Assembly (NCBI RefSeq): GCF_963576615.1
Contig: NC_088711.1
Span: 33,530,121-33,594,120 of the forward strand
From: Watersipora subatra
Lineage: Eukaryota > Bryozoa > Gymnolaemata > Cheilostomatida > Watersiporidae
Direction of reading: 5' to 3'
DNA length: 64,000 bases
The stretch's first letter is position 1. Every line of letters begins with the position of its first letter. Under the pieces are notes generated by a model that did not search any database, was not told the origin of the DNA, and saw only the letters and a program-made list of their open reading frames with translations. The translations under genes and the position numbers were made by a program. This document shows, piece after piece, positions 49,401 to 58,700 of the stretch.

Positions 49401-49919
49401 TAATTTAACTTAAATGAATTTAGCTTACTAAACACACACACACTTAAAGACAAATTTTAATATTTACGATTTTACTCAACTTAACTTTAATTTTGTCATC
49501 GTTTTAATTTCTTATTACCCGTTTCCGGTTTGGCACTTTATGCCTCGCTTTTACTATAACTTTTAGCCGACGTTATTAAAACTTTTTTCAAACTAATTCG
49601 GTCTTGCTTGTCAAAACATTTTTCTAAAAAAATTTGAATTAGGAGAGAAATGTTGATGTCGCATGGTGAGGAAAATATTGTAACGGGGAAGGGAAGGGGG
49701 GGCCGAAAAAACTTTGTTCCACATCGTTAGGTGAAAAAACCGTAAGACAGGGACGCTATAACCCGGGGTCCGCTGTACAGCAAGTGAAAAAATGATAGGA
49801 CAACTCTCATAAGTATGACTAATACTAACGCTAGGATCATCTTCTATACTCATACTCTGTTCATTCTCTAACAAAGATGCGTCTTCCGCACAGATTCCGT
49901 TAGACATAGTTGCTCCCAT
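31253..49919 (-). CDS. SLC2A13: SLC2A13/HMIT-like sugar:H+ symporter, minus-strand copy with alternative exon 4
   Basis: A second HMIT-like 12-TM MFS transporter. Exons in order: 49919-49830, 48454-48271, 47731-47558, exon 4a 46399-46243 or 4b 45805-45649, 44819-44705, 43964-43756, 42284-42121, 41074-40960, 38113-37875, 34739-34587, 31410-31253. With either exon 4 the protein is 585 aa. Motifs: [15 protein letters not shown] with the TM1 Asp; [22 protein letters not shown] with the TM4 Arg; [18 protein letters not shown] in TM7; VERIGRRM; Cys-rich TM9-TM10 loop [48 protein letters not shown]. The C-terminal tail is far shorter than in the plus-strand paralog. Compared with that gene it has an extra intron in the TM6-TM7 loop (EAIR|VLQRL) and lacks the one next to the 18-bp minisatellite. 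At least one upstream untranslated exon is likely. Confidence 0.92.
32336..32780. repeat. TG-rich microsatellite and 56-bp minisatellite
   Basis: (TG)n-like tract at 32336-32425. From about 32525, roughly four 56-bp units with TCAGTGTATGTACATGTCTG and GTATATATAGGTGTGAG. Both lie in intron 10 of the minus-strand transporter. Confidence 0.88.
33315..34612 (-). repeat. 44-bp minisatellite derived from the exon 10/intron 10 junction
   Basis: About 29 units. On the minus strand each reads TCACTCTCTGAGGCTATTAC then TAGACAAG|GTGGGTTTACATACA. The 34587-34612 copy is the real exon end; the others carry copies of the exon end and donor. Several distinguishable unit types recur in the same order (around 33330, 33680 and 33860), a higher-order repeat. 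Confidence 0.93.
34587..34739 (-). CDS. SLC2A13: SLC2A13-like (-) coding exon 10: TM10-TM11
   Basis: Acceptor ATCCGTAG, donor G|GTGGGT. Encodes [18 protein letters not shown] and [12 protein letters not shown]. The exon end is the first unit of a 44-bp minisatellite extending about 1.3 kb into the intron. Confidence 0.94.
35368..35760. mobile_element. Foldback/MITE remnant
   Basis: Starts with AGTGAAACCTCTACTTACGAA, like the other TIR families here. Inside, 35475-35570 and 35580-35690 are inverted copies (AGGCTGAACGCC...GGCGTTCAGCCT; AGATAAGCTATTT...AAATAGCTTATCT). The matching right terminus is not clear. Confidence 0.55.
36286..37450. repeat. 66/72-bp G-rich minisatellite
   Basis: About 17 units starting GTGGGAAGATGACAGTCAGA and containing GAGGGGGAAGGGGGTG and TATTGATCTTGTTTTGGCA; longer units add GAGAGGA. 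The plus strand is strongly G-rich, so it is the template strand of the minus transporter (intron 9). The minus-strand open frame at 37059-37475 is only the repeat. Confidence 0.93.
37875..38113 (-). CDS. SLC2A13: SLC2A13-like (-) coding exon 9: Cys-rich loop
   Basis: Acceptor TTTCATAG, donor G|GTATGA. Encodes [18 protein letters not shown], then [14 protein letters not shown] and FYLASFSPG. Confidence 0.94.
38274..38339. repeat. 28-bp-stem hairpin in transporter (-) intron 8
   Basis: CTAGAGAACCTGTACAC... pairs with ...GTACAGGTTCTCTAG over 28 bp with two mismatches and a 10-nt loop (GTGCTGCACT). A direct repeat of the right half plus loop follows at about 38350-38400. Confidence 0.8.
38505..38572. 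repeat. 17-bp repeat (CATCTATTGACTCCATG)
   Basis: Four tandem units in intron 8 of the minus-strand transporter. Confidence 0.85.
39775..39882 (+). mobile_element. HINE/Helitron-like 3' end
   Basis: GAAGTTTAAAAGTTAGAATG through TTATTACCCGGGCAACGCCGGGTA. The palindromic CCCGGGCAACGCCGGG tail is the usual right end of these elements. Nearly the same sequence, lacking the palindrome, is at 1505-1600. Confidence 0.6.
39884..40816 (+). mobile_element. HINE/Helitron-like element with tRNA-like modules
   Basis: Starts TCTATCTATATAAATGTGCG and TGTCTGTCATTCGTATGTCC, ends AAACTTTTTTATTACCCATG then CAACGCC. Contains tRNA-like pieces at about 39930-40030 (reverse), 40290-40365 (GTAGCACAGATGGTAGTGC, GGGTTCGATTCC) and 40550-40635 (TGGCCTAGTGG, GAGTTCAAATCC). 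Shares blocks with 2786-3458. Confidence 0.55.
40960..41074 (-). CDS. SLC2A13: SLC2A13-like (-) coding exon 8: TM9
   Basis: Acceptor TTTTTGCAG, donor AG|GTAAAC. Encodes [17 protein letters not shown] and the loop start SDLCSTQF. Confidence 0.92.
41140..41598. repeat. 67-bp minisatellite
   Basis: Almost seven near-identical 67-bp units (TTTGGTGAGGTATAAGACAA...GGTTCACTAAGGCTATTACC), in intron 7 of the minus-strand transporter, ending about 65 bp from exon 8. Confidence 0.95.
42121..42284 (-). CDS. SLC2A13: SLC2A13-like (-) coding exon 7: TM7 end-TM8
   Basis: Acceptor TTTTCTACAG, donor G|GTCTGT. Encodes [20 protein letters not shown] and [17 protein letters not shown]. 164 nt, as in the paralog. 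Confidence 0.94.
42720..43600. repeat. Unclassified CTACTGC-rich element with partial inverted symmetry
   Basis: Both sides are enriched in ACTGC/GCAGT words (GCAACTGCGCTCCTACTGC left; GCTGCGCAGTAGTGATAGCATG right) around an AT-only palindromic centre (43140-43250, AATTTAAATTAAAG). It looks like a degenerate inverted-repeat element; no ends or duplication found. Confidence 0.35.
43756..43964 (-). CDS. SLC2A13: SLC2A13-like (-) coding exon 6: cytosolic loop and TM7
   Basis: Acceptor TATATGAAG is pyrimidine-poor but phase and protein fit ([17 protein letters not shown]). Continues through [16 protein letters not shown] to [10 protein letters not shown]. Donor AT|GTAAGG. Confidence 0.9.
44215..44685. 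repeat. 35-bp minisatellite
   Basis: About 13 units of AAGGATACCTGACTAGACCA plus GTATATTAGGTGATC, 20 bp inside the intron 5 donor of the minus-strand transporter. On the transcribed strand most units contain CAG|GTATCC. Confidence 0.94.
44705..44819 (-). CDS. SLC2A13: SLC2A13-like (-) coding exon 5: TM6
   Basis: Acceptor TTTGGTAG, donor CGG|GTGAGT, phase 0. Encodes [17 protein letters not shown] and [20 protein letters not shown]. Confidence 0.93.
45649..45805 (-). CDS. SLC2A13: SLC2A13-like (-) exon 4b (second alternative TM4-TM5 exon)
   Basis: 157 nt, acceptor TTTTTCTGCAG with a strong pyrimidine tract, donor AG|GTGTGT. Encodes [20 protein letters not shown] and [15 protein letters not shown], ending VGGWR. 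TM5 has Asn at the Gln168 position and Gln at the Gln175 position, and SSVVDGLF, closer to ordinary HMIT. Exclusive with 4a by phase. Confidence 0.9.
46243..46399 (-). CDS. SLC2A13: SLC2A13-like (-) exon 4a (first alternative TM4-TM5 exon)
   Basis: 157 nt, acceptor TTGTTAG, donor CG|GTGAGT. Encodes [20 protein letters not shown] and [15 protein letters not shown], ending GGWR across the junction. TM5 carries Gln at the XylE Gln168/GLUT1 Gln161 position and Met where XylE has Gln175. Phase 1 in, phase 2 out, the same as 4b. Confidence 0.9.
47558..47731 (-). CDS. SLC2A13: SLC2A13-like (-) coding exon 3: TM2-TM4
   Basis: Acceptor TGTTTTTAG, donor G|GTGAGA, phase 1. Encodes [19 protein letters not shown] and [13 protein letters not shown]. 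The plus-strand copy covers this segment with exon 2, whose start lies one intron earlier. Confidence 0.92.
48271..48454 (-). CDS. SLC2A13: SLC2A13-like (-) coding exon 2: TM1
   Basis: Acceptor TTTTATAG, donor A|GTAAGT, phase 1. Encodes [16 protein letters not shown] and [19 protein letters not shown]. Confidence 0.9.
48800..49773 (+). mobile_element. Tigger-like element copy (CAGTGC family) with internal minisatellite
   Basis: The left part resembles 8091-8360 (ACATTTAAAAATTAG/AACAAAATAGTAT-like block, then GACCTGCAATAAAATGT). The right part (49545-49640) resembles 8445-8560. The end CCCGGGGTCCGCTG|TA is a diverged inverted form of CAGTGCACCCTCAGG. The left terminus is diverged. It lies in intron 1 of the minus-strand transporter. 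Confidence 0.55.
49038..49276. repeat. 26-bp minisatellite (CATAGTAATGGTGCTGTACATGTACA)
   Basis: About nine units, within the Tigger-like copy. Open frames in all three minus frames are artefacts of the repeat. Confidence 0.95.
49830..49919 (-). CDS. SLC2A13: SLC2A13-like (-) coding exon 1: N-terminus
   Basis: Preceded by acceptor TTACTTTTCAG. Encodes [20 protein letters not shown] then [10 protein letters not shown], a polar acidic N-terminus like that of HMIT. Donor AGC|GTTAGT, phase 0. MSNG five codons in is an alternative start. Confidence 0.7.
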
Positions 49920-49920
49920 T

Positions 49921-51940
49921 CTGAAAAGTAAAATGATAAATGTCATACATTCTTCAACATGTTGTAAACGCTATCATATATGTAGATCAGAATGCTTGGT
50001 AAAGCAGATGTGATGAGTTGTCTTACACTGCGGCAGAAGGCCTATTAATAGAATATTTTCGATAGGACACGGAACTATAGCAAGAAATGATCAATATTAA
50101 CAAAGCGCCAAGAGGTCCCAAGGAACATAGTTGTTAAAAAGTGCCTGCTAGTTGGTCCTTGGGTTAGTACATTCCTCAATTATATGTGTTAGTAATTATC
50201 ATCATTATACACCATTATTCCATGGCTGATTGCAATTAAAGTGTTCAAAGGACATTGTGTTAGCTTTCTACATGACAAAAACACCTCCTGTGATGCCCTC
50301 ACCATGTCACAGCAGCTAGGTTTAGACACAAATACTTGCCAAATACAGCAATCGACAACTATTGGTGCTTAGGAACCTAAAACAGCATTCAACCTCGTTT
50401 TAGAACTAATTTAACACTTGAAGTCTTCTGTAACTAGTCACTTAGCTTTAGCATTCCTACAAACAATATTATTGCTGCGCAGTTATATGATTGTAGACAA
50501 GATTACGAGTGAACACTTACTGACTTACACTTACTGACTTACCATATATTGCCAGCGTATACATAAAATTTATATATTGCACAAGTCCTTATTTCTAAAA
50601 TAAGGTCTGAAACATATTTTGTGTAAATACTCAAGTCAATATCTTTGAATACAAAAAATATGATAAAACTCATTAATTCAAAAACATGCATACCAGCAAA
50701 AAAAAAAAAAAAATATCGTAACTGAAAATATTAGTTCGAGAATAGCTGACATTAAGGCTCAAATAATTTTATTCCCAACAGTTTTACAACTAAATTACAT
50801 AGATTGAGACTAACTAGTACTCCTTGTATTGACTACCTTCATATCTTTAATGGGTGGGTTAATATTACATGATACTTAAATTCATAATTTAAGTTTTTAT
50901 TGTACAATTCATTTAGGTGCTTCTTAAAACTTTACACTTTGTATTCAGTATACAAGTCACAAACAAATTGAAATTCTAAATCAGCGGAAAATTGTTTAGG
51001 CGATTGGTGTTATTTATGCTTGCTGCTAGCAGCGACAATGCTACTTATTATCAAGGCTTATGTTTGTCAACATTCACTCCAATATGTGCTCATTCACACA
51101 TCGATATTAATAAATCCCATTTTGTCATTGTCTGTCTGTATGTCCGTGTAAATGTCATGCACCTCCAAATTTTTCAGTCAAAATCAAAAGCTAGCGCAGT
51201 CCCCAATCTTTCTCTCACTCGCTTTCTCCCTCACACCCTCTGTGCATGGAGCAAATATATAGTATTTATAGCAAGCACAGTTTTATATGCAATAAACATA
51301 ACAAAAGCTATACCCACTTTAAAGTAGTATGTTAGAGCATTAGCAGCCTGCTTGCGCTTAAAACGCATCCTTTAAATCTATTCCGTCGATAAAAACTGAC
51401 ATGATTTAAGAGTTCAGCAATTTTTTAGAATATAAAGCAAATACTAATTGATTTAAATTAATACAACGCCAACGATTTACTTTGTTTATAGAACCACGTT
51501 CCATGATGCTTCCTCATACGTAACACTAAAAGCCTTTAATGCATTTTAAATTCATATAAATTGAAGCATGTCCAGCAAGATAATGGCTATAAGAGCAGAA
51601 TACCAAATAGAAAAACATTTACAACAAAGAATAACTGTTCTTGATAATCTTACTACTGCATGTCAGTAAAATAAACTGTTATTGTATGTCTTGAATCTTG
51701 ATACATAAAACAATTGTTAATATGCTTGGCCATCATAATAATATGATGAAACCTTTATAAGAACTAACCTTGCGCTCCTCCGTTGGTTCCTTTATATTAT
51801 AACAAATAAGAAACGCAGTTACTATGAAAAACCTTTATGTTAATCAAGCATATGAACAATGCCCAAAGTGAAAACAACATCCGTTTCCTTTGCAAGCATC
51901 TTGTCAACTACCTAATACGAATATGTACACTGTAACTCAC
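49921..51940. other. Upstream intron/UTR region of the minus-strand transporter
   Basis: AT-rich, with an A-run at 50700-50713 and a possible HINE-like start (GTCTGTCTGTATGTCCGTG, about 51131). A minus-strand exon-like piece GAACCAACGGAGGAGCGCAAG|GTTAGT (about 51769-51788) could be an untranslated exon. No coding sequence recognised. Confidence 0.35.
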
Positions 51941-52060
51941 CTGGGCGGAAACTCCAGCATTTGAGATTGTAGCCCCAAAACCAATTTGAGCGTTTGCGCG
52001 ATTGAATAAGTTTCTTCGCGGCTTTAGCAATCCCATTATCACGCAATGTTTATCGGTAGC
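51941..52060 (-). promoter_or_regulatory. Probable 5' untranslated exon and promoter side of the minus-strand transporter
   Basis: The minus strand ends ...GGAGTTTCCGCCCAG|GTGAGT at 51941, a strong donor after comparatively GC-rich sequence (CGCGCAAACGCTC). With the laminin-like gene starting near 52586 on the other strand, 52060-52580 may act as a bidirectional promoter. Transcription start not visible. Confidence 0.4.
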
Positions 52061-52600
52061 TATGTTGAAGAGAATTCGTTCATTACGAATAATTGTTGTT
52101 ATAATGAAATGGCGCGTTAAAATATACTTTAAACCAACTTCGTGCTACATGGTAGAATTTGAGCAAAGTTACTATTTTATTGTACAATAGGCTGCACAGG
52201 CTCAACAAAATTTTTTTTATTGCAAGATATCGTGTGAAAAGATACATTGTTCATTCAGTAATAACGTTTTCTACATTTTATATGTTAGTCATCAGGATGA
52301 TTGAAGTATTCGACATACATTGCTGTTTGAGTTATGTGACCAACTATAAGCTTGATAATACCAAATTATTTAGGCAATATAACGATCTAGAATAGTATGC
52401 GAGCGGCCATTGTTAGGGTTGAAGGTCTTGTATCTTAAAGTTCATTAATAAGTAAAATTATGGTATCGAATATCTAACAATTTCTATGTCTGGTAATCAT
52501 TGCATGTACTCTTTAGGTATGTAATATCTGTCATGCTAATTGGTATTGCATGATTATAATCGACCCAGTTTTCTTTGTACTTACAGGCAATAGGCTAGTT

Positions 52601-52787
52601 ATGCTGAAAGCTCTATGTGTTTGTATACTTCTCTTTGGAGTCGTCATTCCTTATGATTGTGATAACAACTACTGCATTCCAATAGCAGAAAATTTTCTCA
52701 GTGGAATCAAAAGTAATTCTGCTAGATCTCTTACTGTCAGTTCAACATGTGTGAATGGCTCCACTTATGTAAGGTTTCCTGATACAG
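52601..52787 (+). CDS. LamNT/LE gene coding exon 1: signal peptide and LamNT start
   Basis: ATG at 52601 chosen because it begins a hydrophobic signal peptide just after an acceptor; the upstream in-frame ATG (52550) lies in the intron. Donor G|GTAAAT, phase 1. Confidence 0.82.
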
Positions 52788-55700
52788 GTAAATATATGTA
52801 TATGTCATTACATAGTACCCAGCATTTTTATAATGCAATTTAGACCTTGCAATACAGTCTCGTTTCAATTTTGGCGAGAATTCATCTTGTTCTTTTTATT
52901 AGCTTCCAGCTCTTACTACCTGCTATTACTATTATTATTTGATTTTTCCGCTAAGACCACTTTTAATGACTGGATAAAAGATTGTGGGAGCACAATACCT
53001 TAGTAATTAAAAAAAGCTGTTTTAAATAAGAACTTTGTTTAGATGTGTTTATGTTTTTTCATTGTAACCAACTTTATCTGCAGGTGTTAAATACTTTTTA
53101 AAATCTTAATTCCCTTAGAATACAAGGGATTAATATATAAGCATATATAAGCCTTCCATATAAGCATATATATGCTTCATGTTTGCCAGAATGTTAAAAT
53201 AGATAATAGAATAAATGAAAATACCAATGTAAAATAGCATATGAATGTGTTACAAGTTATATCATATTTTATTTACTTATTGTTGATATTATGCTGTAAT
53301 AGTTTATTTATCAGTGCCAAAAGACATCTACTCTATAATTTAGGGGATCCAAGAGAGCTGCAATGCATTACTACAGACCATCACTCAGACTTCATATATG
53401 ACATTGACCCAACATTTATGACCTACTGGCAATCGGAAAATTCTATTTCTAATCAGGGTGTAATGACTGAACAGGTAATCGTGTCATGCACAAATAAATG
53501 TTTTATTGCTAAAAGGCTTTAAAGGTAAATCGATAGGCAGCAGTCTAAACTGTCTAATTTTTCGACAGCACTTATCAACTATTACTGATACTGTTGGCTA
53601 TTTGTATGCTGATAATGTTCTTCTCAAGTTAAAACAAACTGACTGGGTATGTTGCAGTGGATAGTTCTCAATTTAACTGATGTATTCTCCATAAGAAATG
53701 TATTAATTGGGTTCACTAGTCCAGATGTTGCTGTGGATGAACTTTCAGATGTTCGACCACAGGCACTAGCTATCGAAAGGTACGTGTCTTACACGCTTTC
53801 CTATTATTTCTGGAGACTTCTCTAGTATCCCCCATAATCCATTTTGGTATCCTCCGTCGCTTCACCGTTATATGTTAACCTTATGTCTCCTTCCAGTATC
53901 CTCCATAATAGTATGTTAACATTGCTGCTCCTATTAGTATTCTCCGTAATCATATGTTAACATTCCTGCTCCTATTAGTATCCTCTATAATAATACGTTA
54001 ACATTGCTGCTCCTACTAGTATCCTCCGTAATCATATGTTAACATTGCTGCTTCTATTAGTATTCTCCATAATAATACGTTAGCATTATTTCTCTTTCTA
54101 ATATCCTCTATAATCATATGTTAACATTGCTGCTTCTACTAGTATCCTCCGTAATAATATGTTTACATTGCTGCTCCTATTAGTATCCTCCATAATCATA
54201 TGTTAACATTACATCTTGCAAACACAGTCATCAGGGAAATGCTATATAAAATAAAGCAGCTTCCAGCTACATACTTCCCTATTTTAGCTCTTTTTTACTG
54301 AAAAATATGTCAAACCCTGTTGCAAGTAAACAAACCCTGTAGCAGATAAACAAACCCTGTTGCAGGTACACAAAACCTGTTGCAGATAAACAAACCCTGT
54401 TGCAGGTAAACAAACCCTGTTGCAGGTAAACAAATCTTGTTACAGGTACACAAACCCTGTTGCAGATAAACAAACCCTGTTGCAGGTAAACAAACCCTGC
54501 TGCAGGTAAACATACCCTGTTGCAGGTAAACAAACCCTGCTGCAGGTAAACATACCCTGTTGCAAGTAAATACTCTGTTGCAGATAAGCAAACCCTGTTG
54601 CAGGTAAACAAATCTTGTTGCAAATACACAAACCCTGTTGCAGATAAACAAACCCTGTTGCAGGTAAACAAACCCTGTTGCAGGTAAACAAACACTGTCA
54701 TAAAGTCCTAGAGAATCCTCCCCAAAATAACAAAAGATTTTGTCAATTTTTGAGGCAGTTTAAACTGTTATTATTAAAAACCATGCATAACTGGTTTTAT
54801 AATACATAAATTGCATAAATATTTCGCTGCGCAGTTTGCTAAACCTTACGTGCAACTTTTAGACTGGCTCAGAAGCTTTTTCAATTGGATCTTTATTACA
54901 TTTTTATAACATTAAAATGTTTTGCGCTTTGCTTCTATTGTTTATGTGACCTCTACAGAATAATACCTATAGCTAGCAAGAGAAGACAACCTTCATGCTG
55001 CAAAGACACAAAGGTCATTGGTGCAAAGAAGCTTTGGTGTCAAAAATTTTTGGGGCTAGTAGTGATATGTGTGGCATTAACTAGCTCGCTAATACAAATG
55101 ATTGATATGGATTAGTTTTGTCACCAAGAAGCTATATAGCAAGATTGTTAGGTGAAGGCTCTGATTGTTGCTATGTCACTACTAGGTGGTCGGAGTCAGA
55201 TGGAAAGTTTATGGCTTGGCAGTACTATGCGTCTAATTGCCAAAGATCCTTTCCAGATGTGCCATACCAACCAATCACAGGGCCTTCTCTCCCTCCTACT
55301 GCCTCTGCTTGCAAGGAGCAATACTACGGTGGAGATGTTAGCACACGAGAGCCTAGCAGGCCCTATCAATTTGTAGGTCTATTGCATTTACTGGTTTCGT
55401 TTAATGCTTGGATCAATAACAAGTACCTATGATCACCTTTCAGCTGACATTAAAGGGCGAGATTAGAAGTCACTGAAATATTAACTTTCTAAGTTTTCTA
55501 ACTTTGATTCTATCAACTCACCCATTGCTGTCTACTGTGTCAGCTCTTCGATGGTTCTATAATTTCAAGTGTCAAACCAAAACTAATTATATTTCTTGTA
55601 AGGACCAAATATGAGTTTTGATCGTAAAACACTCCCTAAACTCAGACCTCTTAGCCAATCAGCTGATTCTATAGTTTCAGCACTGTTTGCTTCAAAAACA

Positions 55701-58700
55701 GAGAATCAATGCGGCGAGAATTACTTTGTTTTCTTTGCTGGCAAGTGACCTGGATCAGACTTTATTGTTGTCATTTTCTTATAAGGAGACACGCATCGCT
55801 CTCATTGCTGTCAGGTCACTTTGAGAAGACTTCATTGTTGTCAGTTGATCATGTTAAAATTTTATCAGGTGTTGTACAGCCCTTTTGCCGACTTCAAAGA
55901 AACATATTTTGAGACTCGAGCAGAACAAGACTATTTCTCTACATCAGCCGTGAGAATTCGACTAGTTGAACCAGCCATCCAGTTGGAGTTGGCCAGTTAC
56001 TACTCCGTATCTGCTCTACAAGTCAATGGATCGTGTCTGTGTTATGGCCACGCCGACAGCTGCCTTGGAGAGGTGTGTTACATCTAGTTTTGTATTATTT
56101 TCTGCAGGGTTGGCTCAGTTTAAACTAGCCGAAAAAAATGGTTTTTTCGGTTTTTTTCATTATTTTTGGTGAAAAACATAATATTTTAAGCTCCTAGTGG
56201 TTCATGCACGATAGAAATGCAATTAAATGTAATTATCAGCTGTGGAAGTTTATTTAGGACACAGTAGTAAATTGATTGCAGAACTCAAGTTGAAACTACA
56301 TGAAATCCTAGCACAACAATGAATTAGTGAATTTCATTTTCAATTGCTTTTATCAAGTGATATAATGATCTCTTTAATGATGAAATATAAAAACCATGTG
56401 AAATGTACTAATCTCTTTATTGTCTCTAATAATGAATGAATACTTTCTCAAGTCTGGCCAGTGAGAAAGGATTACTTATAATTAGAAATTAAAACAATAA
56501 AATCCTTTTGGGCAAAAGCTTTAAGTTTGCAAACTAATATTTCATTTATTGGGCACAAGCAAAAGTAGTTGGATTGTTACAATTCAGTTTATCAATTTTT
56601 TGTGTTTTGAAAAGTTAAAGTTCTCCCTCAAATTTCCAACATGTCTCGAAACAGGATCCCGTTTGGCAGTTTTTTAATCGAACTGCAAAAAACAAAGGTT
56701 TTAAGGCAAAACGTAATAGGTGTGCTGTCGTAACGTGAGGTCACGCAGATAGGCTTAAAGCTCACATACATGTAGCAAAATGCCTAGTTGAAAACACCAA
56801 TTCAGACAGTGATGTTAGTATTCAGGTGATAGAAGTTGAGTCATTTGCTACTGCTCCAAACACTAGCAATGCATCTACATTATGCTCTGCTCTTCAACAC
56901 CACACGACTAATCACTTGGATTAAAATTCCTACTTATACATAGAGCTGTATGTAAAATATTCACTTTAAATCATAAAATTTCTGCTCTGTATTTCATCAA
57001 TCATGTTTGATCAAAGACTCATTCCAAAATTTTCATGTTTTTTCTCTTTTTTCCCATAACAACTCCCACAGTACCATCTTTAACAGATGATTCCACATAT
57101 GTATGTTGCGACTATATCAATCATATGGCTCAATCATGCGGCTATAGTAAGTGATGTTAATTAGACTTAAAATTGCAAAAACCTTGGTAAAATTATAGAA
57201 ACCATAAAAACCGGTTTAAATCATAAAAGCCGGGTTAAACAAAAAAAACCTGGTTTTTTTCAAAAAAACCATGGTTTTTTCCAACCCTGATTTTCTGCTA
57301 TCTGTTCCATCTACAGCGTAGTATTCACGTGTTTGCTTGTAGAAACAGGGATCTAAAATATTTGGCTTCAACACCATTGTAAAATATTAGAGATAGAACA
57401 TGCTCTGTAGTGTAATAGGTAAAAGCAGGTACCACAGGCTATCGACTCTTTTACAAACAGTATTCAACATTTGTTTCACAGAACAGAGCTGAGTGTGAGT
57501 GTCGGCACAACACGGCAGGCAGGAGCTGCCAGGAGTGTAAGTCACTGTATAACGCCGCTCCATGGCAGATAGGATCCATCCTCCATGACTCCTCATGTCG
57601 GCGTAAGTTTCCGCCCTCTTTTTCCTCTACTGATTTGACAACTCCAAACTGGTTAAGTTCACTTTATAATTGTGAATGTGAAGATTATTTGGTAGGTTAA
57701 TATAAAAAAAGCTCTGAGGCTATCAGAATAGATTTACAGCTGCATTCAGGTTACACAGAGGTCGCATGAAGGTCATACATAAGAAGAAGACTAAACCTTT
57801 TGAAAATAATGAGTTCTTTATTTAAATATGATTCGCGTTTTATAGAATACAGTGCAACCTCGGTTTTCGAACACAATCCGTTCCAGAAGGTTGGTCGAAA
57901 ACCGAGTTGTTCGAGATCCGAAACAGGTTTTCCCATTAGAATTAATATATATAAGTTTTAATCCGTTCCAACACACTGAATGTTTACCTTTTTAGTATTT
58001 TATACATTATTTTATGCATGAAATTGCACATTAAAATGCTGACCAACACATAAAAAGCAATGTATATCTCAGAAAATTTTAAGCAAAATGGCAAAGACAC
58101 AAATAACATAAACATAAATGTAACCCAGGCTAATCGTATGTTCGCGTTGTCGTAATCTTCCATACAAAAGATTACGCTAACATGAACGTGTAAAAACAAA
58201 AAAAAGGATAAAGAAAAGAATTATGAATAGGATTTTTTACTCGGCTACAGGATGTTCTTTTCTCTTAAAATATCTATCCAATGACACTTGCTTCTGCCTT
58301 CTTTTTAGCACTTTTCGGAAGTGGTTCATGATAGTGTCGTTAAAGTCATTGATGACTCTGGTGGCTGTAGCTTTATCGGGGTGGTGGAGTTCGACGAAAT
58401 TCTGTAACTCGGCCCATTTGCTACACATTTGTTTAATCTCGGACAATGCGACAACAGTTTGTCACGGAGAGAGCGATCTACACCCGTACGCCGCTCAGCA
58501 TCCCACCCTCACGTACGCACTCACGCGTCATACCGGCATTCGAACTCCAATTTTTGTTCGAACTACGAAGCAAGAATTTCTTGAATTTTTTGTTCGGACT
58601 CCGATTTGTTCGAACTGCGAGTCGTTCGAAAACCGAGGTTCCACTGTACTCGGAATTGCACGGGTATTAAAAATTAGCTTATAAACAATGAGCGGTAATG

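Noticed and set aside
54279-54701. Minus-strand ORFs up to 140 aa with CNRVCLPATG-type repeats
   Set aside because: Produced by the 20-bp minisatellite, which is free of stops in all minus frames; it lies in an intron of a plus-strand gene.
55118-55432. Full 104-aa open frame as a stand-alone gene
   Set aside because: Only 55186-55372 fits the LamNT domain and splice phases; the rest is flanking intron that happens to be open.
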